DNA of 64,000 bases from Hahnella aquatica (GTDB lineage: Bacteria > Pseudomonadota > Gammaproteobacteria > Burkholderiales > Burkholderiaceae_A). Below, in pieces: positions 25,309-35,728 of the stretch. Within the stretch, counting starts at the first letter, position 1, and every line of letters starts with the position of its first letter. The stretch spans positions 1,302,001 through 1,366,000 of the forward strand of contig OZ239144.1 of the NCBI GenBank assembly GCA_965194505.1. Reading direction: 5' to 3'. Position numbers and translations under genes: made by a program. The notes below the pieces were generated by a model. It did no database searches and was not told where the DNA came from. It saw nothing but the letters and a program-made list of their open reading frames with translations.

Positions 25309-27906
25309 ATGAACAGCGCCCATCGCAAACCACTGCCCCACAGCAAGGGCCTCGATTTCTTCGATGCCCGCCAGGCCGTCGAAGAAATCGCCCCGGGTGC
25401 CTACGATCGGCTCCCCTATACATCCAAGGTGCTCGCCGAGAACCTGGTGCGACGCTGCGACCCGGGTGCGCTCACCGAGAGCCTGCGGCAGCTCATCGAG
25501 CGACGACGCGACCTCGACTTCCCCTGGTTCCCGGCCCGCGTGGTCTGTCACGACATTCTCGGACAGACCGCCCTGGTGGATCTGGCAGGCCTTCGCGATG
25601 CCATTGCCGCCAAAGGCGGCGACCCGGCCCAGGTGAACCCCGTGGTGCCCACGCAGCTGGTGGTCGATCACTCCTTGGCAGTGGAGTGCGGTGGGGCAGA
25701 CCCTCAGGCCTTCGAGAAGAACCGGGCCATTGAAGACCGTCGCAATGAAGACCGCTTTCACTTCATCGACTGGACCAAGCAGGCCTTCGAAAATGTGGAT
25801 GTCATTCCACCGGGCAACGGCATCCTGCATCAGATCAACCTGGAGCGCATGTCGCCGGTCATTCAGGTACGCGATGGCGTGGCCTTCCCCGACACCCTGG
25901 TGGGCACCGACAGCCACACGCCCATGGTCGATGCCTTGGGCGTGATTGCCATTGGCGTGGGCGGACTGGAGGCCGAGAGCGTCATGCTCGGGCGGGCCTC
26001 TTACATGCGTCTTCCCGACATCGTGGGCGTGGAACTCACCGGCCGACCCCAGGCGGGCATCACGGCCACCGATGTTGTGCTCGCCCTCACGGAATTCCTG
26101 CGAAAGTCCAAGGTGGTCTCGGCCTACCTGGAGTTCTATGGCGAGGGTGCCACCGCCCTGTCGCTGGGCGATCGGGCCACCATCTCCAACATGGCGCCGG
26201 AGTACGGGGCCACGGCCGCCATGTTCTACATCGATGCACAGACCATGGCCTACCTGCGACTCACCGGCCGCGACGAGGCACAGATTGCCCTGGTGGAGAA
26301 CTACGCCAGGCAGACCGGCCTGTGGGCCGATGCCATGGCCCATGCGGAGTACGAACGCGTGCTCCGGTTCGATCTCTCCACCGTGGTGCGCAACATCGCG
26401 GGGCCATCCAATCCGCACAAGCGGGTGGCCACACAAGACCTTGGTGCGGCGGGCATCTCTGGGGCCTACACGCTCGAGCCCAATCGCATGCCCGACGGCG
26501 CGGTCATCATCGCGGCCATTACCAGCTGCACGAACACCAACAATCCTCGCAACATGATTGCAGCCGGACTGCTGGCCCGCAATGCGAATCGTCTGGGCCT
26601 TGCCCGCAAGCCCTGGGTGAAGTCGTCGCTGGCCCCGGGCTCCAAGACCGTGGCCCTGTATTTACAAGCGGCGGGCCTCATGCCCGAACTCGAGCAGCTT
26701 GGCTTTGGCGTGGTGGCCTTCGCCTGCACCACCTGCAACGGCATGAGTGGGGCACTGGACCCCGCCATTCAGCAAGAGATCATCGACCGGGACCTCTATG
26801 CCACGGCGGTGCTCTCGGGCAATCGGAATTTCGATGGCCGAATTCATCCGTATGCCAAGCAGGCCTTCCTGGCCTCGCCGCCACTGGTGGTGGCCTATGC
26901 CCTGGCGGGCACCATCCGTTTCGACATCGAAAAGGATTCCTTCGGCACCGATGCCAACGGGCAGCCCATTCTGCTCAAAGACCTCTGGCCCTCCGACGAC
27001 GAGATTGATGCCGTGGTGGCCCAGGCCGTTCGGCCCGAGCAGTTCCGCGCGGTCTACGAGCCCATGTTCAAGCTGCGCGTCGAGACAAATTCGCAGAAGA
27101 CCAATCCGCTCTATGCCTGGCGGCCGCAGAGCACCTACATCCGGCGCCCCCCCTACTGGGAGGGTGCACTGGCCGGCGAGCGCAGCCTCAAAGGCATGCG
27201 GCCACTGGCGGTGCTCGGCGACAACATCACCACCGACCACCTCTCACCGAGCAATGCCATCATGGCCGACAGCGCGGCCGGCGAGTACCTGGCCAAGATG
27301 GGCCTGCCCGAGGAAGACTTCAACTCCTACGCCACCCACCGCGGCGACCACCTCACCGCGCAACGGGCCACCTTTGCAAACCCCAAGCTCATCAACGAGA
27401 TGGCTGTGATCAACGGAAAGGTTCAACAGGGCTCCCTGGCCAGGGTCGAGCCCGAGGGCAAGGTCATGCGCATGTGGGAGGCCATCGAAACCTACATGAA
27501 CCGGCGTCAGCCACTCCTCGTCATTGCTGGGGCCGACTACGGCCAGGGCTCCTCACGCGACTGGGCTGCCAAAGGCGTTCGCCTGGCCGGTGTGGAGGCC
27601 ATTGTGGCCGAAGGCTTTGAGCGGATTCACCGCACCAACCTGGTGGGCATGGGTGTGCTGCCACTCGAGTTCATGCCAGGCACCACTCGGCAGACCTTGG
27701 AGATCGATGGCACCGAGACCTTCGATGTCACCGGCGATCGCCAGCCACGGGCCGAACTGCGCCTGGTCATCCACCGCCGCAATGGCGAGTCCATCACCGT
27801 GCCCGTTCGTTGCCGACTCGACACTGCAGAGGAGGTCTCCATCTACGAGGCCGGCGGCGTGCTGCAGCGCTTCGCCCAAGACTTTCTCGAGGCCAAGGCC
27901 GCCTGA
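25309..27906 (+). CDS. acnD: 2-methylcitrate dehydratase, Fe/S-dependent (AcnD), 865 aa
   Basis: Aconitase-family enzyme that dehydrates 2-methylcitrate, giving 2-methylaconitate which PrpF then isomerises. VVPTQLVVDHSLAVE, GTDSHTPMVDALGVIAIGVGG, the cluster ligands in ITSCTNTNNPRN and FACTTCNGMSG, and the swivel-domain YGQGSSRDWAAKG are visible. The presence of prpF downstream argues for AcnD rather than AcnA. Length is normal. It replaces PrpD in this pathway variant. Confidence 0.95.
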   Translation: MNSAHRKPLPHSKGLDFFDARQAVEEIAPGAYDRLPYTSKVLAENLVRRCDPGALTESLRQLIERRRDLDFPWFPARVVCHDILGQTALVDLAGLRDAIAAKGGDPAQVNPVVPTQLVVDHSLAVECGGADPQAFEKNRAIEDRRNEDRFHFIDWTKQAFENVDVIPPGNGILHQINLERMSPVIQVRDGVAFPDTLVGTDSHTPMVDALGVIAIGVGGLEAESVMLGRASYMRLPDIVGVELTGRPQAGITATDVVLALTEFLRKSKVVSAYLEFYGEGATALSLGDRATISNMAPEYGATAAMFYIDAQTMAYLRLTGRDEAQIALVENYARQTGLWADAMAHAEYERVLRFDLSTVVRNIAGPSNPHKRVATQDLGAAGISGAYTLEPNRMPDGAVIIAAITSCTNTNNPRNMIAAGLLARNANRLGLARKPWVKSSLAPGSKTVALYLQAAGLMPELEQLGFGVVAFACTTCNGMSGALDPAIQQEIIDRDLYATAVLSGNRNFDGRIHPYAKQAFLASPPLVVAYALAGTIRFDIEKDSFGTDANGQPILLKDLWPSDDEIDAVVAQAVRPEQFRAVYEPMFKLRVETNSQKTNPLYAWRPQSTYIRRPPYWEGALAGERSLKGMRPLAVLGDNITTDHLSPSNAIMADSAAGEYLAKMGLPEEDFNSYATHRGDHLTAQRATFANPKLINEMAVINGKVQQGSLARVEPEGKVMRMWEAIETYMNRRQPLLVIAGADYGQGSSRDWAAKGVRLAGVEAIVAEGFERIHRTNLVGMGVLPLEFMPGTTRQTLEIDGTETFDVTGDRQPRAELRLVIHRRNGESITVPVRCRLDTAEEVSIYEAGGVLQRFAQDFLEAKAA

Positions 27907-27908
27907 GC

Positions 27909-29105
27909 ATGGCACCGACATTCGCCTCGCAGCTCCGCATTCCCGCCACCTACATGCGGGGTGGCACCAGCAAGGGCGTCTTCTTCTGCCTCGACGACCT
28001 GCCGAATGTTGCCCGCAGCCCCGGGCCCGCAAGAGACAAGCTGCTGCTGCGTGTGATTGGTAGCCCCGACCCCTATGCCAAGCAGATCGACGGCATGGGC
28101 GGGGCCACCTCCAGCACCAGCAAGACCGTCATCCTCTCCAGAAGCAGCCGCCCCGACCACGATGTCGATTACCTGTTTGGCCAGGTCTCCATCGACTCTG
28201 CATTTGTCGACTGGAGTGGCAACTGCGGAAACCTCTCGGCCGCCGTAGGCCCCTTTGCCATTCGCAAGGGCCTCATCGATCCGAGCCGCATTCCGCAGAA
28301 CGGCATGGCCACCATTCGCATCTGGCAGGCCAACATACAGAAGACCATCGTGGCCCATGTGCCCATGACCAATGGCCAAGTCCAAGAGACCGGCGACTTC
28401 GAGCTCGATGGGGTGACATTCCCGGCCGCCGAGGTGGCCCTTGAGTTCATCGACCCGGCTGCCGAAGAGGAGGGTGCAGAGGGCGCCATGTTCCCGACCG
28501 GCCATCTCATCGACGACCTGGACGTGCCCGGCATTGGCACGCTCAAGGCCACGATGATCAACGCGGGCATTCCCACCATTTTTGTCGAGGCCCAGGCCAT
28601 TGGCTACACCGGGGTGGAGTTGCAAGAGGCCATCAACGGCAGTCCCGAGGCCCTGGCCTTCTTCGAGAAGATCCGCGCCCATGGCGCCGTGCGAATGGGC
28701 CTCATTCAAAGCCCCGAGCAGGCCAGTGGCCGTCAGCACACGCCCAAAATCGCCTTTGTGGCCAAGCCGGCCTCCTATACCGCATCCAGCGGGAGGCCCG
28801 TGGCAGCCTCCGAGGTCGATCTCCTCGTTCGGGCCCTCTCCATGGGCAAGCTTCACCATGCCATGATGGGCACAGCGGCCGTGGCCATTGGTGCGGCCGC
28901 GGCCATTCCGGGCACGCTGGTAAACCAGGCGGCCGGTGGCGGGGCCCGGGATGCCGTGCGTTTCGGCCACCCCTCAGGCACGCTGAGGGTCGGCGCCCAG
29001 GCGCAATGTCGAGATGGCGAGTGGACCATCACCAAGGCCATCATGAGTCGGAGTGCACGCGTTTTAATGGAGGGGTGGGTCTTCGTACCCGTGGAACAGA
29101 TTTAA
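27909..29105 (+). CDS. prpF: 2-methylaconitate cis-trans isomerase PrpF, 398 aa
   Basis: Isomerises the AcnD product so it can be rehydrated to methylisocitrate. The N-terminal IPATYMRGGTSKGVFF contains the family MRGGTSKG, followed by MGGATSSTSKTVILSRS and the WSGNCGNLSAAVGPFAI segment. The ATG at 27909 is two bases after the acnD stop; the longer frame overlaps acnD. AcnD and PrpF always work as a pair. Confidence 0.95.
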   Translation: MAPTFASQLRIPATYMRGGTSKGVFFCLDDLPNVARSPGPARDKLLLRVIGSPDPYAKQIDGMGGATSSTSKTVILSRSSRPDHDVDYLFGQVSIDSAFVDWSGNCGNLSAAVGPFAIRKGLIDPSRIPQNGMATIRIWQANIQKTIVAHVPMTNGQVQETGDFELDGVTFPAAEVALEFIDPAAEEEGAEGAMFPTGHLIDDLDVPGIGTLKATMINAGIPTIFVEAQAIGYTGVELQEAINGSPEALAFFEKIRAHGAVRMGLIQSPEQASGRQHTPKIAFVAKPASYTASSGRPVAASEVDLLVRALSMGKLHHAMMGTAAVAIGAAAAIPGTLVNQAAGGGARDAVRFGHPSGTLRVGAQAQCRDGEWTITKAIMSRSARVLMEGWVFVPVEQI

Positions 29106-29168
29106 ATTGCATCACCCAATGCGCAGCCCAGCCATTTGGTGAACAACAAATAGGGCAAGGAGACAACC

Positions 29169-31094
29169 ATGACCGTGGCATTCAAGGACACCAAGCTCGC
29201 CGGGGTGCATCGTCGCTCCATCGACGCCAAAGAGGCCTTCTGGGCGGAGCAGGCGGCCCTCATCGACTGGTTTGAGCAGCCCAGCCAAGTCTTGGACTTC
29301 TCCAATCCGCCATTTGCCCGATGGTATGTGGGTGGCAAGACCAACCTCTGCCACAACGCCATCGACCGGCACCTGAAAGACCGGGCCGAACAAAAGGCCC
29401 TGGTCTACATCTCCACCGAGACCAACGAAGAGAAGGTCTACACCTTTGCCCAATTGCACCAGGAGGTGCAGACCATGGCCGCGGCCATGCAGTCCTTGGG
29501 GGTGACCAAAGGCTCACGGGTGCTCATTTACATGCCCATGATTGCCGAGGCGATTTTCGCCATGCTGGCCTGCGCACGCATCGGCGCCATTCATTCGGTG
29601 GTCTTTGGGGGCTTTGCTGCGCCCTCGCTCGCGGCCCGAATCGATGACGCCACACCCGTGCTCATGGTCTCCTCAGACGCCGGCATGCGTGGTGGCAAGG
29701 AGGTGCCCTACAAGCACTTGGTGGATGAAGCCTGCCGCCTCTCCAAGGCACCCCCCGCCAAGGTCCTGCTCATCAACCGCGGGCTCGCCGCCCTAGACCT
29801 GGTGGCCGGGCGGGATGTCGAGTACAGCCCCTTGCGCGAGCAGTTCGCCAAGGCCAGCGTGGCCTGCGAGCCCCTGTTGGCCACAGACCCCAGTTACATC
29901 CTCTACACCTCCGGCACCACCGGCAAGCCCAAGGGCGTGCAGCGTGACACGGGCGGCTATGCGGTGGCATTGGCCGCCTCCATGCGCCACATCTACGACT
30001 GCAAACCGGGTGAGGCCATGTTCACCACCTCCGACATTGGCTGGGTGGTGGGCCACTCCTACATTGTCTATGCGCCGCTCATCAATGGCTCGACCACCGT
30101 GGTCTACGAGGGCCTGCCCATTCGGCCCGACCCCGGCATCTGGTGGTCGATTGCCGAAAAGCATGGTGTGACCACCATGTTCTCGTCCCCCACCGCCGCA
30201 CGCGTGCTCAAGAAGCAAGACCCCAAGTTCATGAGCGCGCACAACACCAGCAGGTTGCGCCGACTCTTTCTGGCCGGAGAGCCCCTCGATGAGCCGACTG
30301 CCCGCTGGATCTCCGATGCACTTGGCGGTGTGAAGATCATCGACAACTACTGGCAGACCGAGACCGGCTGGCCCATTTTGTCGGCCCAGCATGGCATCGA
30401 CGTCACCGAGACCAAGTTCGGCAGCCCGAGCTTCCCAGTTTATGGCTACGACGTGCGGCTCATCGACGAATCCACCTTCCAGGAGGTGGCTGCCAATGAG
30501 AAGGGCATGCTCTGCATGGCGCCGCCGCTGCCGCCCGGCTGCCTGCAGACTGTCTGGGGAGACGACGACCGCTTCGTGAAGACCTATTTCTCGGGCGTGC
30601 CCGGCCAACTGATCTACTCCACCTTCGACTACGCCACCCGCGACCAGGACGGCTACCTCTTTATTCTGGGCCGCACCGACGACGTCATCAATGTGGCCGG
30701 CCATCGACTCGGCACCCGGGAGATCGAGGAGGCCATCCAGGCCCACAGCAATGTGGCCGAGGTGGCCGTGGTCGGCGTGGCCGATTCACTCAAAGGCCAG
30801 GTGCCCATCGCATTCGCGGTCCTTAAAGACGCGGCCAAGGCCGCCGATGAGGCTGGCCGCGCGGCCGAAGAGAAGGCCATCATGGCCACCGTGGACAAGG
30901 TGCTCGGCGCCATTGGTCGGCCCGCCCGTGTGCACTTCGTGGGCCTGCTGCCCAAGACCCGGTCGGGCAAGTTGCTACGGCGTGCCATGCAGGCGCTCGC
31001 TGAAGGACGCGACCCCGGCGACATGACGACCCTGGAAGACCCCAACGCCTTGGCGCAGATCAAGAAGGCGCTTGCTGCCTCAGAGGCGGGCTGA
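29169..31094 (+). CDS. prpE: Propionyl-CoA synthetase PrpE, 641 aa
   Basis: Activates propionate to propionyl-CoA (AMP-forming). The P-loop is YTSGTTGKPKG, followed by the adenylate site WQTETGWPI, and GRTDDVINVAGHRLGTREIEEA, and the catalytic lysine region PKTRSGKLLRR that is acetylation-controlled in relatives. A strong AAGGAGA ribosome site precedes the ATG. It closes the operon and makes the route from propionate to pyruvate and succinate complete within one transcription unit. Confidence 0.94.
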   Translation: MTVAFKDTKLAGVHRRSIDAKEAFWAEQAALIDWFEQPSQVLDFSNPPFARWYVGGKTNLCHNAIDRHLKDRAEQKALVYISTETNEEKVYTFAQLHQEVQTMAAAMQSLGVTKGSRVLIYMPMIAEAIFAMLACARIGAIHSVVFGGFAAPSLAARIDDATPVLMVSSDAGMRGGKEVPYKHLVDEACRLSKAPPAKVLLINRGLAALDLVAGRDVEYSPLREQFAKASVACEPLLATDPSYILYTSGTTGKPKGVQRDTGGYAVALAASMRHIYDCKPGEAMFTTSDIGWVVGHSYIVYAPLINGSTTVVYEGLPIRPDPGIWWSIAEKHGVTTMFSSPTAARVLKKQDPKFMSAHNTSRLRRLFLAGEPLDEPTARWISDALGGVKIIDNYWQTETGWPILSAQHGIDVTETKFGSPSFPVYGYDVRLIDESTFQEVAANEKGMLCMAPPLPPGCLQTVWGDDDRFVKTYFSGVPGQLIYSTFDYATRDQDGYLFILGRTDDVINVAGHRLGTREIEEAIQAHSNVAEVAVVGVADSLKGQVPIAFAVLKDAAKAADEAGRAAEEKAIMATVDKVLGAIGRPARVHFVGLLPKTRSGKLLRRAMQALAEGRDPGDMTTLEDPNALAQIKKALAASEAG

Positions 31095-31096
31095 GA

Positions 31097-32581
31097 TCAG
31101 ACTGCCTTGGGCTCATCGCCCTTGATGCCCACCCGCTGAATCTCACCCTCGACGTCGAGGGCTGTGACCGTGAAGCACAGGCCCGCCACATGCACCTGGT
31201 CTCCAATCACAGCAGGCTTGCCAAGCCGCAGCCGAGTCCATTGGGAGAGCGTCTGGTCGAACTCATGCTCTTCGATCGCCAGGCCATAGAAGTCTGAAAT
31301 GTCGCGCATGTAGGCACTGCCCAGCAGACCGAAATCACCAAAGGCCTTGCGTCGAGCGACCGGATCGGCCTGATCGGGCAGCAGGAGGTCCAGGCGCTTG
31401 GCCACGGTGCCAAGGCTCCAGCCCTGAAACACCAAAGAGGCAATGACCACCATCAGAGCCAGATGCAGCATGGTGCGGTCAGGGTCCACGCCGGCCATGA
31501 TCGGGAAGATCGCCAGAATGATCGGCACCGCACCCCGAAGGCCCACCCATGAGATGAGCGTGGATTCCTTCCAGCCAAAGTGGAAAGGCATCAGGCTGAT
31601 CCAGACCGCCAAGGGGCGCGCAATGAACATGAGAATAAATGCGGCTGCAAGGCCCACCCAGAGGTTGTCCAAGAAGATGGTTGGCGTGGCGAGCAACCCC
31701 AAGAGCAGGAACATACATGCCTGCGACAGCCAGGCCAGTCCGTCCATGGCGGGAATGACGGTCTTCACATACCGCGATCGCCGGTTCCCGAAGAAGAGCC
31801 CAAAAAGGTAGACCGTGAGGAATCCCGATCCGCCAAAGGCCGTGGAGGCCCCATAGAGCACCAGGCCGCCGGCCACCAGCAGAATGGCACCCAGGCCTGG
31901 GTTGTGGGCCGACTCCGCCTTGAGCCACTTGAGCATCTTGGCAAATGCAAAGTAGCCAACATAGGCCACGAGCGCGCCCACACCCGCCTGCTGGAGCAAG
32001 GCCATGGCCACATCGCCAAGGCCCAGGCTGTCCATCCCGCTGGCCACCAGCCCAATGGCCATGAGGGTCAGGAACACAGCCATCGGGTCGTTGAGCCCAG
32101 ATTCAATTTCCAAGGTGGCCGAGATGCGCTCATTGAGCCGAATGCCTGCACTGCCGAGCAGCGAGAACACGGCCGCGGCATCGGTCGACGAGACGATGGC
32201 ACCGATGAGCAAGGCCTGTGGCCAGGTGAGCGGCGTGATGGCCTGCAGCAGGCCCGCCAGAATGAGGCAAGAGAGCACCACACCCACCGTGGCCAGCAGC
32301 AAAGAGGGCTTTAGGGCCACTCGAAAGGTTTTCATCTGGGTGCGAAGGCCACCATCCAAGAGAATGACGGCCAGGGCCACATTGCCAAACCAGAAGGCCA
32401 GTTGATGGTCGTCGAAGGCAATGCCACCAGGACCATTCTCACCGGCCAACATGCCAATGACCAAGAAGATGAGCAGCAATGGCAGGCCCGTTCGCGAGGC
32501 CACGAGGCCCGCAAGAACACTCACCATGACCAATGTGGCGGCCACCAGAATGGTCCAACCCATTGGCTCTAGACTGAACAT
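31097..32581 (-). CDS. Potassium/proton antiporter, CPA1 family (CvrA/NhaP2-like), 494 aa
   Basis: Inner-membrane cation/proton antiporter. About twelve hydrophobic helices cover residues 8-395, with the CPA signatures GAIVSSTDAAAVFSLL and ESGLNDPMAVFLTL (the ND pair). The last 100 residues form a cytosolic part ending in a CorC/HlyC-like transporter-associated domain, as in NhaP2/CvrA. Ion preference is inferred from that layout. Convergent with prpE, two bases apart. Confidence 0.85.
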   Translation of the reverse strand: MFSLEPMGWTILVAATLVMVSVLAGLVASRTGLPLLLIFLVIGMLAGENGPGGIAFDDHQLAFWFGNVALAVILLDGGLRTQMKTFRVALKPSLLLATVGVVLSCLILAGLLQAITPLTWPQALLIGAIVSSTDAAAVFSLLGSAGIRLNERISATLEIESGLNDPMAVFLTLMAIGLVASGMDSLGLGDVAMALLQQAGVGALVAYVGYFAFAKMLKWLKAESAHNPGLGAILLVAGGLVLYGASTAFGGSGFLTVYLFGLFFGNRRSRYVKTVIPAMDGLAWLSQACMFLLLGLLATPTIFLDNLWVGLAAAFILMFIARPLAVWISLMPFHFGWKESTLISWVGLRGAVPIILAIFPIMAGVDPDRTMLHLALMVVIASLVFQGWSLGTVAKRLDLLLPDQADPVARRKAFGDFGLLGSAYMRDISDFYGLAIEEHEFDQTLSQWTRLRLGKPAVIGDQVHVAGLCFTVTALDVEGEIQRVGIKGDEPKAV

Positions 32582-32592
32582 GGTTCTCCGCG

Positions 32593-33735
32593 CTAGTTAA
32601 AGAACTCGCGAACCTTGTCCATCCAGCCCTTGCTCTGTGGGCTGTGTCGGTCCCCACCCTCCTCGAGCGAGGCCTCGAAGGCTTCCAGCAATTCCTTTTG
32701 CTTGTCCGAGAGTTTCACGGGCGTCTCGATGACCACATGGCAGTAGAGATCGCCGGCCAGGCTGGTTCGAACGTTCTTGATGCCCTTACCCCGCAGCCGG
32801 AAGGTCTTGCCCGTCTGGGTGCCCTCTGGGAGGTCGAAGCTCGCCTTCCCATTGAGGGTGGGCACGTCAATGGAACCCCCGAGTGCTGCGCGAGCAAAGC
32901 CCACAGGCACCTCACAGTGCAGGTCATCGCCCTCACGCTGAAAAACGCGATGCGGCTTGAGGGTGATCTCCACATAGAGGTCGCCGGCCGGACCGCCATT
33001 GACCCCGGGCTCGCCATTGCCCGCCGACCGAATGCGCATGCCATCGTCGATGCCGGCAGGAATCTTGACCTCGAGTGTTTTTTGCTTGCGAACACGGCCC
33101 ACGCCCTCGCAGCTGGTGCACGGATTGGGGATGCTCTTGCCGGACCCATGACAGGTGGGGCAGGTCTGCTGGATGGAGAAGAAACCCTGCTGCATTCGAA
33201 CCTGACCCTGGCCGCCGCAGGTCTTGCAGGTCTCAGGCTTGGTGCCAGGCTTGGCCCCCGAGCCGCCGCAAGGGGTGCAGGATTCCCAGCTCGGCACCCG
33301 AATCTCGGTGGTGTAGCCCGCGGCTGCCTGTTCGAGCGTGACCTCCAGGCCATAACGCAGGTCGCTGCCACGGTAAACATTGCTGCCACCGCGGCCACCA
33401 CGGCCGCCGCCACCGCGTGCCTGCCCACCGAAGATGTCACCAAAGATGTCGCCAAAGGCATCGGCAAAGCCACCGAAGTCTTGGCCCCCTGCCCCCATGC
33501 CGGCGTTGGGGTCGACACCGGCATGGCCGAAGCGATCGTAGGCCGCCCGCTTCTCTGGATCGGAGATCATCTCGTAGGCCTCCTTGGCCTCCTTGAATTT
33601 CTCCTCTGCCGTTTTGTCCCCCGGATTGCGGTCCGGGTGATGCTTCATGGCTAACTTGCGATAGGCCTTCTTGATGTCTTCATCAGAAGCATTCTTCGCG
33701 ACACCGAGCACTTCATAGTAGTCACGCTTGGCCAT
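32593..33735 (-). CDS. dnaJ: Chaperone DnaJ, 380 aa
   Basis: Hsp40 partner of DnaK. The J domain carries the HPD motif in MKHHPDRNPGDK, followed by a Gly/Phe-rich stretch with repeated GG, four zinc-finger modules (CTPCGGSG, CKTCGGQG, CPTCHGSG, CTSCEGVG) and the substrate-binding C-terminal domains. Type I, full length. Start shares one base with the dnaK stop (TAATG). Confidence 0.97.
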   Translation of the reverse strand: MAKRDYYEVLGVAKNASDEDIKKAYRKLAMKHHPDRNPGDKTAEEKFKEAKEAYEMISDPEKRAAYDRFGHAGVDPNAGMGAGGQDFGGFADAFGDIFGDIFGGQARGGGGRGGRGGSNVYRGSDLRYGLEVTLEQAAAGYTTEIRVPSWESCTPCGGSGAKPGTKPETCKTCGGQGQVRMQQGFFSIQQTCPTCHGSGKSIPNPCTSCEGVGRVRKQKTLEVKIPAGIDDGMRIRSAGNGEPGVNGGPAGDLYVEITLKPHRVFQREGDDLHCEVPVGFARAALGGSIDVPTLNGKASFDLPEGTQTGKTFRLRGKGIKNVRTSLAGDLYCHVVIETPVKLSDKQKELLEAFEASLEEGGDRHSPQSKGWMDKVREFFN

Positions 33736-35663
33736 TAATCACGTTTCACTTCTTTGAAGTCGGCGTCGACCACATCCTCCGCTTTGGCATCCGAGCCCTG
33801 CTGGCCTGCACCTGCTGCGCCTGCTGCAGCGGCTGCCGCATTGGCGTCGGCATAGACCTTCTCACCGAGCTTCTGAGAGGCCTTCATGAGGTGATCCGTC
33901 TTCGCTTCAATGTCTGCCTTGTCGTCGGTCTTGAGGGCGGCGTCCAGTAACGTGAGCGCCTCCTCAATCTTAGACTTTTCATCGGCCTCGAGCTTCTCAC
34001 CATGCTCTTCGAGCGACTTCCTCACGGAGTGCGACATGGCCTCGCCTGCATTGCGGGCCTGGACCAGCTCGATGCGCTTGCGGTCTTCCTCGGCATTGGC
34101 CTCGGCATCGGCCACCATCTTGTTGATCTCGTCTTCGGAGAGGCCAGAGTTGGCCTTGATGGTGATCTTATTCTCCTTGCCCGTGGCCTTGTCCTTGGCC
34201 GAGACGTGCAGGATGCCGTTGGCATCGATGTCGAAGGTCACCTCAATCTGTGGCGTGCCGCGCGGTGAGCTTGGAATGCCCTCCAGATTGAACTCCCCGA
34301 GCATCTTGTTGGCCGCAGCGACTTCACGCTCGCCTTGGAAGACCTTGATGGTCACGGCCGGCTGGTTGTCCTCAGCCGTCGAGAAGACCTGCGAGAACTT
34401 GGTCGGGATGGTGGTGTTCTTTTGGATCATCTTGGTCATGACGCCACCAAGGGTCTCGATGCCCAGAGACAAGGGCGTGACATCGAGCAGGAGTACATCC
34501 TTGCGATCGCCTGCGAGCACGGCACCCTGCACGGCCGCGCCCACGGCCACGGCCTCGTCTGGGTTGACGTCCTTGCGGGGCTCCTTGCCGAAGAAGGTCT
34601 TCACGGCGTCCTGCACCTTGGGCATGCGGGTCATGCCGCCCACCAGGATCACATCGTCAATCTGCGAGGCCGACACACCCGCGTCCTTGAGGGCGACCTT
34701 GCAGGGCTCGATGGTGCGTGAGATGAGGTCGTCCACCAGGCCCTCAAGCTTGGCGCGGGTGAGCTTGAAGGTGAGGTGAACAGGCGCACCGTTGGCCATG
34801 GCAATGTAGGGCTCATTGAGCTCGGTCTGCTGGCTGGACGACAGCTCGATCTTGGCCCGCTCCGCAGCGGCCTTGATCCGTTGCAGGGCAATGGGGTCTT
34901 TGGAGAGATCGACGCCGTTGGTCTTCTTGAACTCATCGATGATGTGATCGATGATCCGCTGGTCGAAGTCTTCACCGCCCAGGAAGGTATCGCCGTTGGT
35001 GGAGAGCACCTCGAACTGCTTCTCGCCATCCACATCGGCGATCTCAATGATGGACACGTCGAAGGTGCCTCCGCCCAGGTCATAGACGGCGATCTTGCGG
35101 TCCTTGCCGGCGGCCTTGTCGAGGCCAAAGGCCAGGGCCGCCGCCGTGGGCTCATTGATGATGCGCTTGACGTCTAGGCCCGCGATCCGGCCAGCATCCT
35201 TGGTGGCCTGGCGCTGGGCATCGTTGAAGTAGGCCGGTACCGTGATAACCGCCTCGGTGACCTCGTGGCCAAGGTAATCTTCGGCCGTCTTCTTCATTTT
35301 GCGAAGCACCTCGGCCGAGACCTGCGGCGGAGCGAGGCGACTGTCGCGCACCGAGACCCAGGCATCGCCATTCTCGGCCTTTACAATTTGAAAAGGCATG
35401 AGGTCGATGTCTTTTTGGACCTCCTTGTCTCCAAACTTGCGGCCAATGAGGCGCTTGACGGCATACAGGGTGTTCTTGGGGTTGGTGACCGCCTGCCGCT
35501 TGGCGGGCGCACCCACGAGAATCTCGCCGTCGTCCATGTAAGCAATGATCGACGGCGTGGTGCGGGCACCCTCGCTGTTCTCAATGACCTTGGGCTGGCC
35601 TGCCTCCATGATGGCCACGCAAGAGTTGGTGGTGCCAAGGTCGATTCCAATGATTTTTGCCAT
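33735..35663 (-). CDS. dnaK: Chaperone DnaK (Hsp70), 642 aa
   Basis: The ATPase domain starts AKIIGIDLGTTNSCVA, then VYDLGGGTFDVSIIE and VGGMTRMPKVQ; the substrate domain has DVTPLSLGIETLGG, and the C-terminus ends in VVDADFKEV after an Ala/Gly-rich linker. ATG at 35663 is the standard start; the frame runs five codons further. A second sigma-32-type promoter lies in the grpE-dnaK gap. Confidence 0.98.
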   Translation of the reverse strand: MAKIIGIDLGTTNSCVAIMEAGQPKVIENSEGARTTPSIIAYMDDGEILVGAPAKRQAVTNPKNTLYAVKRLIGRKFGDKEVQKDIDLMPFQIVKAENGDAWVSVRDSRLAPPQVSAEVLRKMKKTAEDYLGHEVTEAVITVPAYFNDAQRQATKDAGRIAGLDVKRIINEPTAAALAFGLDKAAGKDRKIAVYDLGGGTFDVSIIEIADVDGEKQFEVLSTNGDTFLGGEDFDQRIIDHIIDEFKKTNGVDLSKDPIALQRIKAAAERAKIELSSSQQTELNEPYIAMANGAPVHLTFKLTRAKLEGLVDDLISRTIEPCKVALKDAGVSASQIDDVILVGGMTRMPKVQDAVKTFFGKEPRKDVNPDEAVAVGAAVQGAVLAGDRKDVLLLDVTPLSLGIETLGGVMTKMIQKNTTIPTKFSQVFSTAEDNQPAVTIKVFQGEREVAAANKMLGEFNLEGIPSSPRGTPQIEVTFDIDANGILHVSAKDKATGKENKITIKANSGLSEDEINKMVADAEANAEEDRKRIELVQARNAGEAMSHSVRKSLEEHGEKLEADEKSKIEEALTLLDAALKTDDKADIEAKTDHLMKASQKLGEKVYADANAAAAAAGAAGAGQQGSDAKAEDVVDADFKEVKRD

Positions 35664-35700
35664 GTTCGTGTCCTTCAAATCGGGTTTTGGTTAGGAGGGA

Positions 35701-35728
35701 AGTTGGGTGCGAAATGCTGGATTTCAAG
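35701..35728 (-). promoter_or_regulatory. Second candidate sigma-32 promoter, upstream of dnaK
   Basis: Minus strand: a perfect CTTGAAA (35722-35728, overlapping the grpE stop), 13 bases, then ACCCAACT (35701-35708), which matches the heat-shock -10 consensus CCCCATNT at most positions. It would give dnaK-dnaJ its own heat-inducible start, independent of grpE. Confidence 0.5.
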